A stretch of 64,000 bases of DNA, taken from the NCBI RefSeq assembly GCF_014652275.1, contig NZ_BMYM01000001.1, positions 992,001-1,056,000 of the forward strand. Direction: 5' to 3'. The position numbers were made by a program, and so were the translations under genes. Below, piece by piece: positions 1 through 8,075 of the stretch. Source of the DNA: Parahalioglobus pacificus (lineage in GTDB: Bacteria; Pseudomonadota; Gammaproteobacteria; Pseudomonadales; Halieaceae). Below the pieces are notes generated by a model. It was not told the DNA's origin, ran no database searches, and saw only the letters and a list, made by a program, of their open reading frames with translations. Position 1 is the first letter of the stretch. The number at the start of each line of letters is the position of its first letter.

Positions 1-37
1 TTAACGCGCTACTCAAACACGCAGAAGGACTATGACC

Positions 38-835
38 ATGAAAAGGTATGCCTTGTTACTTGCCGCTGCATTGGCGATGCCCGCAGCCGCAGATCTGGAT
101 TGGGATGCCGCGCTTAACGGTGAGCAGCGCGACCCAAAGAACAGCGCCCGTGACGAATCCCGCAATCCGCGCGCCACACTGGAGTTTTTCGGTATCGAAA
201 GCGGTATGAGCGTTGTAGAACTGTCCCCGGGTGGTGGCTGGTACTCCGAAGTGATTGTGCCGCTCATGAAAGACAATGGTACCTACTACGCCGCTCATCA
301 CGGTCTGAACGGCCCCAGTGCTTACTACCGGCGCTCACTCGGCGCGTATCTGCAGAAACTGGGTAACGACGCGGATCTCTATGGCGATGTTGTGGTTACG
401 CAATTGCAGCCACCGGCTGAAACCACCGTGGCGCCGGCTGGCAGCGCAGACCTTATTGTGGGCTTTCGTAATGTCCATAGCTGGATGAGGGGAGATATCC
501 TGGATCAGGTTCTCGCTGCGGCGTTCACCGCTCTTAAGCCTGGCGGCAAGTTGGGTTTGGTCCAGCATCGCGCCAAGCCCGGCACTGATGTAGAGACCAT
601 GAAAAAAACAGGCTACGTGACTGAGGCCTTCGTTAAGGCAGCGGCAGCAAAAGCAGGCTTTAGTTTCGAGGCGGCATCCGACGTTAACGCAAACCCTAAA
701 GATACGGCGGACCACCCCAACGGCGTGTGGAATCTGCCACCGGCCTTGCGCGGTGACGAGGCCAATCGAGCAAAGTACGAAGCGATTGGTGAGAGTGATC
801 GCATGACGCTGCTGTTCGTTAAGCTTGAAGCCTGA
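38..835 (+). CDS. exported class I SAM methyltransferase-like protein
   Basis: A 265-residue protein. It opens with a cleavable signal peptide (residues 1-18, MKRYALLLAAALAMPAAA), followed by a class I methyltransferase-like Rossmann region with a glycine-rich motif I (VELSPGGGWYSE, about residues 60-71). An ATG at 32 is in frame, but the AGAAGGA at 23-29 sits 8 bases before the ATG at 38 and only 2 before the ATG at 32, so 38 is preferred. Signal-peptide-bearing members of this methyltransferase-like family are known in proteobacteria, but their substrate is not. SAM is not expected outside the cytoplasm, so it may have a non-methyltransferase role or bind another ligand. It precedes the yheU-tusA run by a few bases. 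Confidence 0.7.
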   Translation: MKRYALLLAAALAMPAAADLDWDAALNGEQRDPKNSARDESRNPRATLEFFGIESGMSVVELSPGGGWYSEVIVPLMKDNGTYYAAHHGLNGPSAYYRRSLGAYLQKLGNDADLYGDVVVTQLQPPAETTVAPAGSADLIVGFRNVHSWMRGDILDQVLAAAFTALKPGGKLGLVQHRAKPGTDVETMKKTGYVTEAFVKAAAAKAGFSFEAASDVNANPKDTADHPNGVWNLPPALRGDEANRAKYEAIGESDRMTLLFVKLEA

Positions 836-838
836 GAA

Positions 839-1096
839 TTGTCTCAGCGCGTTGCAGTGCCTGCGAGTGATCTGTCACCGCAGGCATTGACAGGTTTGCT
901 GGACGAGTTCGCGTCTCGTGATGGTACGGATTACGGATTGCGGGAAATGACCTTGGCCGAAAAGCGCGATTCACTGCAAAAACAACTCGACAACGGCGAA
1001 CTCGTATTAATCGTGGATGTGGATCTTGAGCAGTGGGATCTGGTGCCCGCTGAACATGCGCCGCAGTGGCTGAAGGCAGACAATAGCCATGGCTAA
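839..1096 (+). CDS. YheU family (UPF0270) small protein
   Basis: An 85-residue protein resembling the E. coli YheU/UPF0270 family. The signature SDLSPQAL, then DGTDYG and EKRDSLQKQL, then a short beta-rich end all align in order with that family; its function is unknown. The open frame starts at a TTG (839). A GTG at 857 gives a start closer to the family N terminus, and neither has a strong Shine-Dalgarno. It lies 3 bases after the methyltransferase-like gene and overlaps the start of tusA by 8 bases, which suggests cotranscription. Confidence 0.75.
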   Translation: MSQRVAVPASDLSPQALTGLLDEFASRDGTDYGLREMTLAEKRDSLQKQLDNGELVLIVDVDLEQWDLVPAEHAPQWLKADNSHG

Positions 1097-1337
1097 GTTA
1101 CAGTCGCGCACCTTGGACACTACCGGTCTCTACTGCCCGGAGCCTGTCATGCTACTGCATAACGCGATCCGCGATATGGCTGTCGGTGAGTGCGTCGAGG
1201 TGATTGCGACCGACCCGGCAACCGAGCGCGACATTCCAAAATTCTGTCATTTCCTCGGCCATACCTTAATCAGCGCTGAACAGATCGGAAGCGAGTTTCG
1301 CTACCTTGTCGAGAAGTGTGACGATGAAGATGCCTGA
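1089..1337 (+). CDS. tusA: TusA family sulfurtransferase (sulfur carrier)
   Basis: An 82-residue SirA/TusA-fold protein with the family CPEP motif (LYCPEPVM, about residues 15-22) carrying the persulfide cysteine. In enterics TusA accepts sulfur from IscS and relays it through TusBCD/E to MnmA for 2-thiouridine in tRNA; mnmA is present at 51633-52730. The middle DPATERDIPKFC matches the usual TusA amphipathic region. It overlaps both neighbours slightly, so it is probably cotranscribed and translationally coupled. Confidence 0.9.
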   Translation: MAKLQSRTLDTTGLYCPEPVMLLHNAIRDMAVGECVEVIATDPATERDIPKFCHFLGHTLISAEQIGSEFRYLVEKCDDEDA

Positions 1338-1938
1338 TCATAAAACGCCATTCGCCAGCCGGCGTTTGGAGGCGGTGTTTTCGAGCTGTTTTCGAATATG
1401 TGAGAACACGGTGCTCATGGGCGGTGCCGATGAACCCTTCTATGCGCCGGCGGAGCGCCAGGATGAACTGCACCGGCTGTACTACCGGGAAGACTACTTT
1501 GCCAGCGCACTGCATGAAATTGCCCATTGGTGTATAGCCGGGCCCGAGCGCAGAAAGCTACCCGATTTCGGCTACTGGTATGCGCCAGAGGGACGCAGCG
1601 AGCAACAGCAGCAGGCCTTTCTTGCGGTCGAGGCCAAGCCGCAAGCACTCGAGTGGTATCTCAGTCATGCCTGCGGTTTTGCGTTTCAACCCAGCTTGGA
1701 TGACTTCTCAAGTCGTGATGCTGCTCAGCAGCGCAATGCATTCATGGACAAGGTCTATGAGGAGAGCAGGGCATTGCATGCGAGAGGTCTGCCGTCTCGA
1801 GCGGCCACCTTTGCCGATGCGCTGGCAGTGGAGTTCAGTACGGACTTCTGTAGTACGTGTTTGCCCATGCTGTGGCAGCCCGAGCCCGAGCCCGTCTCGT
1901 TGTCGATGGCGAAGACTGCGCGAGTGTCCGTTCGGTGA
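1324..1938 (+). CDS. epmC: elongation factor P hydroxylase EpmC
   Basis: About 204 residues, similar along its length to E. coli YfcM/EpmC, which hydroxylates the beta-lysylated residue of elongation factor P. Hallmarks visible are FYAPAE, HEIAHWCIAGPERRK (a metal-binding HExxH-like segment), DFGYWYAPEGR and VEAKPQALEW. The start is set at the ATG at 1324, which overlaps the tusA end; another ATG follows at 1330, and upstream TTG/GTG codons in the same frame are less likely. The stop overlaps the next gene (GTGA at 1935-1938). The partner genes epmA and epmB are not in this window. Confidence 0.88.
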   Translation: MKMPDHKTPFASRRLEAVFSSCFRICENTVLMGGADEPFYAPAERQDELHRLYYREDYFASALHEIAHWCIAGPERRKLPDFGYWYAPEGRSEQQQQAFLAVEAKPQALEWYLSHACGFAFQPSLDDFSSRDAAQQRNAFMDKVYEESRALHARGLPSRAATFADALAVEFSTDFCSTCLPMLWQPEPEPVSLSMAKTARVSVR

Positions 1939-2840
1939 GCGAAGGGCGGGTGTATCTGCTCGATGCATCGATTTATATTTTTCGGGCGTATTTTTCGATG
2001 CCGGATAGGTGGTTCACGCCCCAGGGTATGCCGCTGAATGCGGTGTACGGCTATGTCGCGACGCTGTTGGATCTCATCGCCCAAATAGGTCCACAACCGC
2101 TACTTGCCGCCGCCTTTGACGAGAGCCTTGGCACCAACTTTCGCAACGAGATCTACCCGGGTTATAAGGCCAGCAGGGAGTTGCCCGACGAGGCACTCGC
2201 CTTTCAGTTGAAGGCCTGTAGGCAGGTTAGCGAGGATTTAGGCATTTCCTGTTACGCAGGTCCGCGCTATGAAGCAGATGACTATATCGCAACACTCGCG
2301 ACCATTGGTCGCGAGCAGGGTTACGCGGTGACCGTTGTTACGCGGGACAAAGACCTGGGCCAGCTTTTGCGTAAACCCCAGGATCGCTGGTGGGATTTGT
2401 CGGCGTCCAGCGAGATCGACCGGCACGCTTTTTATGAGCGGTTTGGCGTTTGGCCGGAGCAGTTTGCCGACTACCTGACACTGGTGGGCGATAACGTTGA
2501 CGATATACCCGGTGTGCAGGGTATCGGCCCCAAATCCGCGGCAACGCTGTTACAACACTTTGAAAGTTTGGATGCCTTGGCCGGCGCCATTGACGGCGTT
2601 GCAGACCTTCCGATGCGAGGGGCCGCCGGCGCAGCGACGCGGCTGCAGGAGGGTTGGGAGCAGGTTTTGGTGTCGCGGCAGCTGGCAACGTTGCACTCTG
2701 AGGTGGAGGGCGTCTGTATGCCTGACAGGCTGAGTATCTCAGAGGCGCAGCGCGATTCGCTCACCTCGCGGCTGGCAGCCTGGGGCCTCCCGTCCGCGCT
2801 GATAAGACGCGTTCATGCCGCAACTAGGGCGGGGGAATGA
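1935..2840 (+). CDS. xni: flap endonuclease Xni (ExoIX-like 5'-3' exonuclease fold)
   Basis: A 301-residue protein of the PolI-type 5'-nuclease family. It has the acidic cluster YLLDASIYIFRAYF at the N terminus, the arch/helical segment, YEADDYIATLA with VTRDKDLGQLL, and a helix-hairpin-helix region (VGDNVDDIPGVQGIGPKSA). It stands alone without a polymerase domain, as Xni does. A GTG at 1935 overlaps the epmC stop as GTGA and is preferred over far upstream codons in frame, because the family begins with the first beta strand. Its stop overlaps pdxB as ATGA. Confidence 0.88.
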   Translation: MSEGRVYLLDASIYIFRAYFSMPDRWFTPQGMPLNAVYGYVATLLDLIAQIGPQPLLAAAFDESLGTNFRNEIYPGYKASRELPDEALAFQLKACRQVSEDLGISCYAGPRYEADDYIATLATIGREQGYAVTVVTRDKDLGQLLRKPQDRWWDLSASSEIDRHAFYERFGVWPEQFADYLTLVGDNVDDIPGVQGIGPKSAATLLQHFESLDALAGAIDGVADLPMRGAAGAATRLQEGWEQVLVSRQLATLHSEVEGVCMPDRLSISEAQRDSLTSRLAAWGLPSALIRRVHAATRAGE

Positions 2841-3979
2841 GTGTGCTGCGTATTGTTTTTGACGAGAACCTGGTGGGCGTACAGGAGACGCTAGAGGGGA
2901 TAGCCGAGTGCCATGCCATGCCGGGCAGGGATATTCATCAAGCAAACCTTATTGATGCTGATGCGCTGCTTGTTCGGTCAGTCACGCGTGTGGGTGCTGA
3001 GATGGTTGCGGGAACCGCGCTACGATTCGTAGGCACCGCGACGGCAGGGTACGAGCACATCGACCAGCAGGCCCTTGCCGCGAACGCGATTGCCTTCAGT
3101 GCCGCCCCCGGTTGCAATGCTGTAGCGGTGGCAGATTACGTGCTTGCGGCGGTAGTGGCTGTCGCTGATTTTTGGGAGCGGTTAGCCGCTGGGGGCTCGT
3201 TGGGTATTGTGGGCTATGGGCACGTGGGCCGCCGGGTGCAAGGCATGTTTGCTGCGTTGGGTGTCCGTGTGTTGGTTCACGACCCCTGGCTGCCAGAGGG
3301 TGAAGTGCCTGCGAGTGCGTCCTTGGATGAGGTTTTGAGCGCCGATGTCATCACATTGCATACATCGTTGCATGACAGGTCACCCTGGCCGAGCTGCGGC
3401 CTGCTGAGCCAAGAATGCTTATCCCGAATTTCCGCTGACAGTCTGTTGATCAATGCCAGCCGTGGCGAAGTGATTGATCAGAATGCTTTGCTAGCGGCGT
3501 GCGAAAATGGCACCGCACCGACACTGGTACTCGATGTGTGGTATGGCGAGCCATCTGTCAGCGCTCAATTGCTCAATCACTGTGCTCTGGGAAGTGCCCA
3601 CATCGCAGGCTACAGTCAGGATGCGAAATGGCGCGGTACGCAACACATTCTTGGCGCGATGGCGCGCAGTTGTGACTTGAATCTGTCCGGCAGGCTTCAG
3701 CATTTACCGACACTGCCGGTGTCCCTTGGGTCTGGTGCGTCACTGGCCGACGCATTGAGAACGCTGGTGTCGCAGGTCTATGATATTCGCGAGGACGATC
3801 GCCTGTTGCGCGAGGTCGTGGCTCAGCCAGACGCTGCAAAAGGCTTTGATGCACTGCGCAAGCAATACCGCGTCAGGCGAGAGTTGGGCGCAGTTTTACT
3901 GCAGGATGATGCCGGTAATGCTGCTGTTACAGCGCTTGGAGGAATGTTGACGCAACTGCAATACGGCGACGGTCCATGA
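2837..3979 (+). CDS. pdxB: erythronate-4-phosphate dehydrogenase
   Basis: A 380-residue D-2-hydroxyacid dehydrogenase family protein of PdxB length (E. coli 378). It catalyses the second step of deoxyxylulose-5-phosphate-dependent pyridoxal phosphate synthesis. It opens with RIVFDENLVGVQE, carries the NAD-binding Rossmann segment GIVGYGHVGRRVQ, the catalytic region INASRGEVID, and the PdxB-specific C-terminal dimerisation domain (from about residue 290). It is coupled to xni by an ATGA overlap and to the following gene by another, so it is part of one transcript. Confidence 0.93.
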   Translation: MSVLRIVFDENLVGVQETLEGIAECHAMPGRDIHQANLIDADALLVRSVTRVGAEMVAGTALRFVGTATAGYEHIDQQALAANAIAFSAAPGCNAVAVADYVLAAVVAVADFWERLAAGGSLGIVGYGHVGRRVQGMFAALGVRVLVHDPWLPEGEVPASASLDEVLSADVITLHTSLHDRSPWPSCGLLSQECLSRISADSLLINASRGEVIDQNALLAACENGTAPTLVLDVWYGEPSVSAQLLNHCALGSAHIAGYSQDAKWRGTQHILGAMARSCDLNLSGRLQHLPTLPVSLGSGASLADALRTLVSQVYDIREDDRLLREVVAQPDAAKGFDALRKQYRVRRELGAVLLQDDAGNAAVTALGGMLTQLQYGDGP

Positions 3980-5172
3980 GCGCTGAAACTACCAATAGGT
4001 TGATATTGGGCCTTCTGGTGAATCCCTTCGCGGGTTTGGGCGGTGCCCTGGCGATGAAGGGCAGTGATGGCGATGCGCTGCGTGAACGGGCATTAACACT
4101 CTCGAAGGAAGACCGGGCTCGCTCACAAGGACGAGCGCAACGCGCTTTGTCAGCGCTAAAACCCTATGCAGATCTAATACACATTGTCACCTGTAGCGGA
4201 GCCATGGGTGCGCAGGTGGCGGCTGGGATGGGGTTTAGTGTTGAGACCGTGTTCAGCCCTGACGATGTGGACCACACGAGCTCTGACGATACCCGTGCTG
4301 CGGTGGTGGCCTTTCGCGATTACGGCGTGGACATGTTGTTGTTTGCCGGTGGCGATGGCACTGCCAGGGATGTTTACGACGTGCTGGGACAGACCTTACC
4401 AGTGCTGGGAATACCGGCAGGGGTAAAGATGCACTCAGGCGTCTTCGCCGTGTCTCCTGAGGCCGTCGGTGAACTCCTGGTCGGGCTCGTGACGGGTGGC
4501 CTGGTCAGCGGCAATTTACGTGAAGTCCGTGATATCGATGAGGAGGCTTTCCGCGCTGATCGTGTGAAGACGCGGTATTACGGTGACATGTGGGTGCCTG
4601 GAGAGGGGCTCTATTTGCAGCAGACCAAGGTGGCCGGCCGCGAAAGCCAGGCGTTGGTGGCGGCTGATATTGCTGCCTGGATGGCAGATTCCCTGTCGCC
4701 CGAGGTGAGTTACCTGATGGGGCCTGGATCGACGGTGGCCGCGATCATGGAGGCTCTGGGCCTGGAAAATACACTGCTTGGCGTCGATATCGTCAAGGCG
4801 GGAGAGCTTGTAGCCGCCGACGTAGATGCACAGTCATTACTGGATTATGCCAACAGCCATGACCATTGCCGCATTGTCGTCACGGCGATTGGTGGGCAGG
4901 GGCATATCTTTGGGCGAGGTAATCAACAGTTCTCGCCGGCCGTGATTCGGGCGGTTGGCGTTGAAAACATTAGTATTGTGGCAACCCGTACCAAGCTGGC
5001 CGCATTGGAGGGTAGGCCGCTGTTGGTCGATACCAATGACCCGGATCTGGATCGGTCACTCTATAGTGTTCACACCATTCTAACGGGCTACGATGATTAC
5101 CTGCTGTATCGCGTAGGGCCGGTGGGTGTACTAAAAGATGTCAACGAGGCAGAACTGCATGAAAGACAATGA
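3976..5172 (+). CDS. ATP-NAD kinase family protein (AcoX-like)
   Basis: A 398-residue protein with the NAD-kinase-type GGDGTARD motif (about residues 116-123) and an N-terminal [11 protein letters not shown] that matches the ATP-NAD kinase/AcoX superfamily. The C-terminal half ([36 protein letters not shown]) is the AcoX-type extension. Such proteins are generally annotated as ATP-NAD kinase-like; activity and substrate are not established. Start ATG 3976 overlaps the pdxB stop. It overlaps the first possible codons of msrB, although the likely msrB start is just inside its end. Confidence 0.8.
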   Translation: MSAETTNRLILGLLVNPFAGLGGALAMKGSDGDALRERALTLSKEDRARSQGRAQRALSALKPYADLIHIVTCSGAMGAQVAAGMGFSVETVFSPDDVDHTSSDDTRAAVVAFRDYGVDMLLFAGGDGTARDVYDVLGQTLPVLGIPAGVKMHSGVFAVSPEAVGELLVGLVTGGLVSGNLREVRDIDEEAFRADRVKTRYYGDMWVPGEGLYLQQTKVAGRESQALVAADIAAWMADSLSPEVSYLMGPGSTVAAIMEALGLENTLLGVDIVKAGELVAADVDAQSLLDYANSHDHCRIVVTAIGGQGHIFGRGNQQFSPAVIRAVGVENISIVATRTKLAALEGRPLLVDTNDPDLDRSLYSVHTILTGYDDYLLYRVGPVGVLKDVNEAELHERQ

Positions 5173-5551
5173 ATACTGGCGCGACAAACTCACGCCGGAC
5201 GAGTACTACGTATGCCGGGAGAAGGGCACAGAGCGGGCCTTTACGGGCGAGTATTGGGACTGCGAAAAGGACGGTGTGTATCACTGCCGGTGTTGCGGTG
5301 AGCCCCTGTTTCTCTCTGACACCAAGTTTGATGCCGGCTGCGGCTGGCCCAGCTTCTTTCAGCCCACCCAGGACGGTGCGATTCAGGAAGAGCGCGATAC
5401 CAGTCACGGCATGATCCGCACCGAAGTAATGTGCAAAAAGTGTGGCGCGCATCTCGGGCATGTATTCCCTGACGGACCTGCACCCACTGGGCTTAGGTAC
5501 TGCATTAACAGCCTTTCGATCAAATTGGACGAGAGCGAAGGGACTGAGTGA
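5159..5551 (+). CDS. msrB: peptide-methionine (R)-S-oxide reductase MsrB
   Basis: A 130-residue MsrB. It has two zinc CxxC motifs (CRCC and CKKC), the substrate loop [14 protein letters not shown] and the catalytic cysteine in RYCINS. The enzyme reduces methionine-R-sulfoxide in proteins using thioredoxin. An ATG at 5138 is in frame but deep in the upstream gene; the ATG at 5159 has ACGAGGC upstream and gives the family start ([13 protein letters not shown]). It overlaps the upstream kinase-like gene by 14 bases and is the last gene of the plus-strand run before the tRNA genes. Confidence 0.93.
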   Translation: MKDNEYWRDKLTPDEYYVCREKGTERAFTGEYWDCEKDGVYHCRCCGEPLFLSDTKFDAGCGWPSFFQPTQDGAIQEERDTSHGMIRTEVMCKKCGAHLGHVFPDGPAPTGLRYCINSLSIKLDESEGTE

Positions 5552-5572
5552 GATACAGCTGGGGTAGAGAGG

Positions 5573-5616
5573 TTGGAGCGGGAAACGGCCGGGGTGGCGG
5601 TCCACTTCGAACCGGC
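5573..5616 (-). pseudogene. tRNA-Gly 3'-end relic
   Basis: Fourteen bases at 5573-5586 repeat exactly the 3' end of the intact tRNA-Gly (5658-5671, CCA plus acceptor and start of T stem). An 11-base block at 5606-5616 repeats 5676-5686 (T loop and T stem). In the intact gene 4 bases separate the two blocks; here 19 do. No anticodon or D arm is present, so it cannot be a tRNA. It could be a decayed tandem copy or a scar of an element that used the tRNA 3' end. Confidence 0.6.
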
Positions 5617-5658
5617 TTTCGCTACCGATGATGATGCGTCAATGGGTGCTTAAAAGAT

Positions 5659-5734
5659 TGGAGCGGGAAACCGGGTTCGAACCGGCGACCTCAACCTTGG
5701 CAAGGTTGCGCTCTACCAACTGAGCTATTCCCGC
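5659..5734 (-). tRNA. tRNA-Gly (GCC)
   Basis: Reading the minus strand from 5734: acceptor GCGGGAA, D arm with AGCTCAGTTGGTAGAGC, anticodon loop with GCC flanked by the AACCT/AGGTT stem, T arm GGTTCGAACC, acceptor TTCCCGC, discriminator T and encoded CCA (5661-5659). It is 76 nt with all arms paired. It follows tRNA-Glu by 34 bases and shares its promoter at 5871-5899. Confidence 0.97.
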
Positions 5735-5768
5735 AATTGCGCTTTTTAACCGCCGCCGCGGAAGAAAG

Positions 5769-5844
5769 TGGCGTCCCCTAGGGGGTTCGAACCCCTGTTC
5801 CCGCCGTGAAAGGGCGGTGTCCTAGGCCACTAGACGAAGGGGAC
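5769..5844 (-). tRNA. tRNA-Glu (TTC)
   Basis: Reading the minus strand from 5844: acceptor GTCCCCT, D arm CGTCTAGTGGCCTAGGACA, anticodon stem-loop CCGCCCTTTCACGGCGG with anticodon TTC, T arm GGGGTTCGAACCCC, acceptor AGGGGAC, discriminator G and encoded CCA (5771-5769). It is 76 nt. It is the first gene of a Glu-Gly tRNA operon. Confidence 0.97.
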
Positions 5845-5870
5845 GCATAGGTCTCTTTCGAGAGGCGCGC

Positions 5871-5899
5871 ATTGTAGGTAGCCCCCTGATGTACGTCAA
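5871..5899 (-). promoter_or_regulatory. sigma70 promoter of the tRNA-Glu/Gly operon
   Basis: On the minus strand, TTGACG (5899-5894) and TACAAT (5876-5871) are separated by exactly 17 bases. The following discriminator is GC-rich (GCGCGCC), as in stringently controlled stable-RNA promoters. The predicted transcription start is about 20 bases before tRNA-Glu. Confidence 0.8.
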
Positions 5900-5930
5900 G
5901 CCTTTTTGGGTGTGGCTGCTGGGGTTTTTT

Positions 5931-6314
5931 CTACTGCAACTTCAAAAGCTTAGCGCGGGCTTCGATGAGGTCCAGCGTCTCTCCCTGCTGCGCTGCGTCC
6001 GATCGCATTGTGTCCAGTTCCTGATAGATGCGAATCTCATCATCCGTCAGGAAATGCAGGCAACTTCCGCCCAGAAACCACAGCAAATCGCGAGGGAACA
6101 GGGGTGCAAAATCGGGGTAGGTGACAAACAGTCGCTCCACCAGGGCCGGTGCCTCTTCATAGAGGGCATCGTGGTGTCCGGATAGCGTCTTCAAGCGCTC
6201 AGCCAACAATCTAAGGCTGTCCTCTTGCCCGAGGGATTGGGTCCTCTGGCTGAGATCCGCGGAGAAGTTTTCCAGTAAGGCCGTGCAGTGTTGCAGGTAG
6301 CGCGTGTCGTCCAT
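5931..6314 (-). CDS. PA2817 family protein
   Basis: A 127-residue helical soluble protein. It resembles the uncharacterised PA2817 family of pseudomonads: it starts MDDTRYLQHCTALLENF, and has LFVTYPDFAPLFPRDLLWFLGGSCLHFL in two stretches around residues 62-90. The first frame codon is at 6395, but that lies inside the divergent ABC gene; the ATG at 6314 is the family-like start. No catalytic motif is recognised. It is divergent from an ABC-2 transporter pair, and I recall the same neighbourhood in Pseudomonas (PA2811-PA2817), which supports conservation of the locus. Confidence 0.65.
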   Translation of the reverse strand: MDDTRYLQHCTALLENFSADLSQRTQSLGQEDSLRLLAERLKTLSGHHDALYEEAPALVERLFVTYPDFAPLFPRDLLWFLGGSCLHFLTDDEIRIYQELDTMRSDAAQQGETLDLIEARAKLLKLQ

Positions 6315-6344
6315 GGCTTGGTCGTTTGCCTCGCTAATTACAGG

Positions 6345-6350
6345 TACAAT
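6345..6350 (+). promoter_or_regulatory. candidate -10 box for the ABC transporter operon
   Basis: TACAAT at 6345-6350 lies about 33 bases before the ATG of the ATPase gene, in the short divergent gap. No good -35 hexamer is found at 16-18 bases, so the call is tentative. Confidence 0.35.
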
Positions 6351-6382
6351 GGCGCGCTTCACGCGAACACCGTTAACCGCAA

Positions 6383-7300
6383 ATGATACCAGCACTAAAA
6401 ATCGAAAACCTGAGCAAGGTTTACGGCAATGACTTTGAAGCTCTCAAGGGCATTAGCCTGGAAGTAGAGCAGGGCGACTTCTTTGCCTTGCTGGGTCCGA
6501 ATGGCGCGGGTAAATCCACCACTATTGGTATCGTGTGCTCATTGGTGAGCAAGAGTGGCGGCAGTGTGCATGTTCATGGGGTCGACATCGACGAAGATTT
6601 TCCGGCGGCTAAAAAATTCATTGGCATCGTGCCACAAGAGTTTAATTTCAATCAGTTCGAAAAGACCTTCGACATACTGGTGAATCAGGGCGGCTATTAC
6701 GGATTGCCCAATGCCCTGGCACGCGAGCGTGCGGAGAAATACCTGAAAGCCTTGGGTCTTTGGGACAAGCGCGATACGCAGTCGCGGATGCTGTCCGGCG
6801 GCATGAAGCGTCGCCTGATGATTGCCCGGGCGCTGGTGCATGAACCCAAACTCTTGATTCTCGATGAGCCCACGGCCGGCGTTGACATCGAGATGCGTCG
6901 CTCAATGTGGGATTTCCTGCAAACCATCAACGCGCAGGGCACCACAATTATTTTGACGACACATTATCTCGAAGAGGCGGAAGCGCTGTGCCGCAACATT
7001 GCCATCATTAATCACGGCAACATTGTGGAAAATACCTCCATACGCGACTTGCTCAAGCAGTTGCACAAAGAGGTGTTCATACTTGATACCGTCGAAGTCT
7101 TGCCAGAGACGATCGACATAGCCGGCTTCAAGTCGCAGCGCACGGATGACCACTCCCTCGAGGTCGAGGTTGAGAAGGGACAACATATAAACGATGTGTT
7201 TACTGCGCTGGATAGTCAGGGGATACACATATCGAGTATGCGTAATCGCACCAATCGCCTGGAGGAAATGTTTGTGAATCTGGTGGAAAGCGCCGCATGA
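6383..7300 (+). CDS. ABC-2 transporter ATP-binding protein (YadG-like)
   Basis: A 305-residue ABC ATPase, close in length to E. coli YadG (308). Walker A is GPNGAGKST (about residues 38-46), the signature is LSGGMKRRL, Walker B is LLILDEPTAGVD, and the H-loop is TTHYLEEAE. The C-terminal 85 residues match the extra domain of drug-exporter type ATPases. The stop overlaps the permease gene by 4 bases (ATGA at 7297-7300), so the two are translationally coupled. The substrate is not known from sequence. Confidence 0.9.
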   Translation: MIPALKIENLSKVYGNDFEALKGISLEVEQGDFFALLGPNGAGKSTTIGIVCSLVSKSGGSVHVHGVDIDEDFPAAKKFIGIVPQEFNFNQFEKTFDILVNQGGYYGLPNALARERAEKYLKALGLWDKRDTQSRMLSGGMKRRLMIARALVHEPKLLILDEPTAGVDIEMRRSMWDFLQTINAQGTTIILTTHYLEEAEALCRNIAIINHGNIVENTSIRDLLKQLHKEVFILDTVEVLPETIDIAGFKSQRTDDHSLEVEVEKGQHINDVFTALDSQGIHISSMRNRTNRLEEMFVNLVESAA

Positions 7301-8070
7301 GCTTGAGAGAACAGTACATCGCGCTAATGACCATATTGCGCAAGGAAGTCCGTCGCTATCTGCGAATATGGACGCAGACCCTGCTGCCGTCGGCGATAAC
7401 CATGTCGCTGTATTTCGTGATTTTCGGCACCCTGATCGGCTCGCGCATTGGCGATATGGGCGGATTCACCTATATGCAGTTCGTGGTGCCTGGCCTCATC
7501 ATGATGGCCATTGTCACCAATTCCTACTCCAACGTCGTGTCGTCCTTCTTCGGCTCCAAATTCAATAACAGTATCGAAGAACTGCTGGTGTCGCCGACAC
7601 CGAATTACATCATCCTGATGGGGCATGTGCTAGGTGGCGTCAGTCGCGGTTTGTTGGTGGCAGTCATTGTTACTGGCGTATCGCTGTTCTTCACTGATCT
7701 GACCATCCACAACCTGTCCTTGGTTGTTCTGGTCGTATTGATGACATCCGTATTGTTCGCACTCGCAGGCTTTATTAATGCGGTGTTTGCCAACAGCTTT
7801 GACGATATCTCTATCGTTCCAACCTTCGTGTTGACGCCGCTGATCTACCTGGGCGGTGTGTTCTACTCGATGGATTTGCTCCCTGAGTTTTGGGCGAATG
7901 TATCCAAGCTCAATCCGCTGGTGTATGTAGTGAATGCATTCCGCTATGGCGTGCTGGGTGTCAGCGATGTCAGCCTGCCATTCGCATTGGGAATGATCGG
8001 GTTCTTTACAGTGTTGGCCTATGGCTACAGCATGTACTTGCTCAACACCGGCACCCGCTTACGTCAGTAG
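7297..8070 (+). CDS. ABC-2 transporter permease (YadH-like)
   Basis: A 257-residue integral membrane protein with about six hydrophobic segments, matching the ABC-2 permease family and E. coli YadH in length. The N-terminal amphipathic REQYIALMTILRKEVRRYLR and the middle NSIEELLVSPTPNYIILMGHV are typical of this family. It forms the membrane part of the transporter with the preceding ATPase. The queF start follows 5 bases after its stop. Confidence 0.9.
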   Translation: MSLREQYIALMTILRKEVRRYLRIWTQTLLPSAITMSLYFVIFGTLIGSRIGDMGGFTYMQFVVPGLIMMAIVTNSYSNVVSSFFGSKFNNSIEELLVSPTPNYIILMGHVLGGVSRGLLVAVIVTGVSLFFTDLTIHNLSLVVLVVLMTSVLFALAGFINAVFANSFDDISIVPTFVLTPLIYLGGVFYSMDLLPEFWANVSKLNPLVYVVNAFRYGVLGVSDVSLPFALGMIGFFTVLAYGYSMYLLNTGTRLRQ

Positions 8071-8075
8071 CTAGC

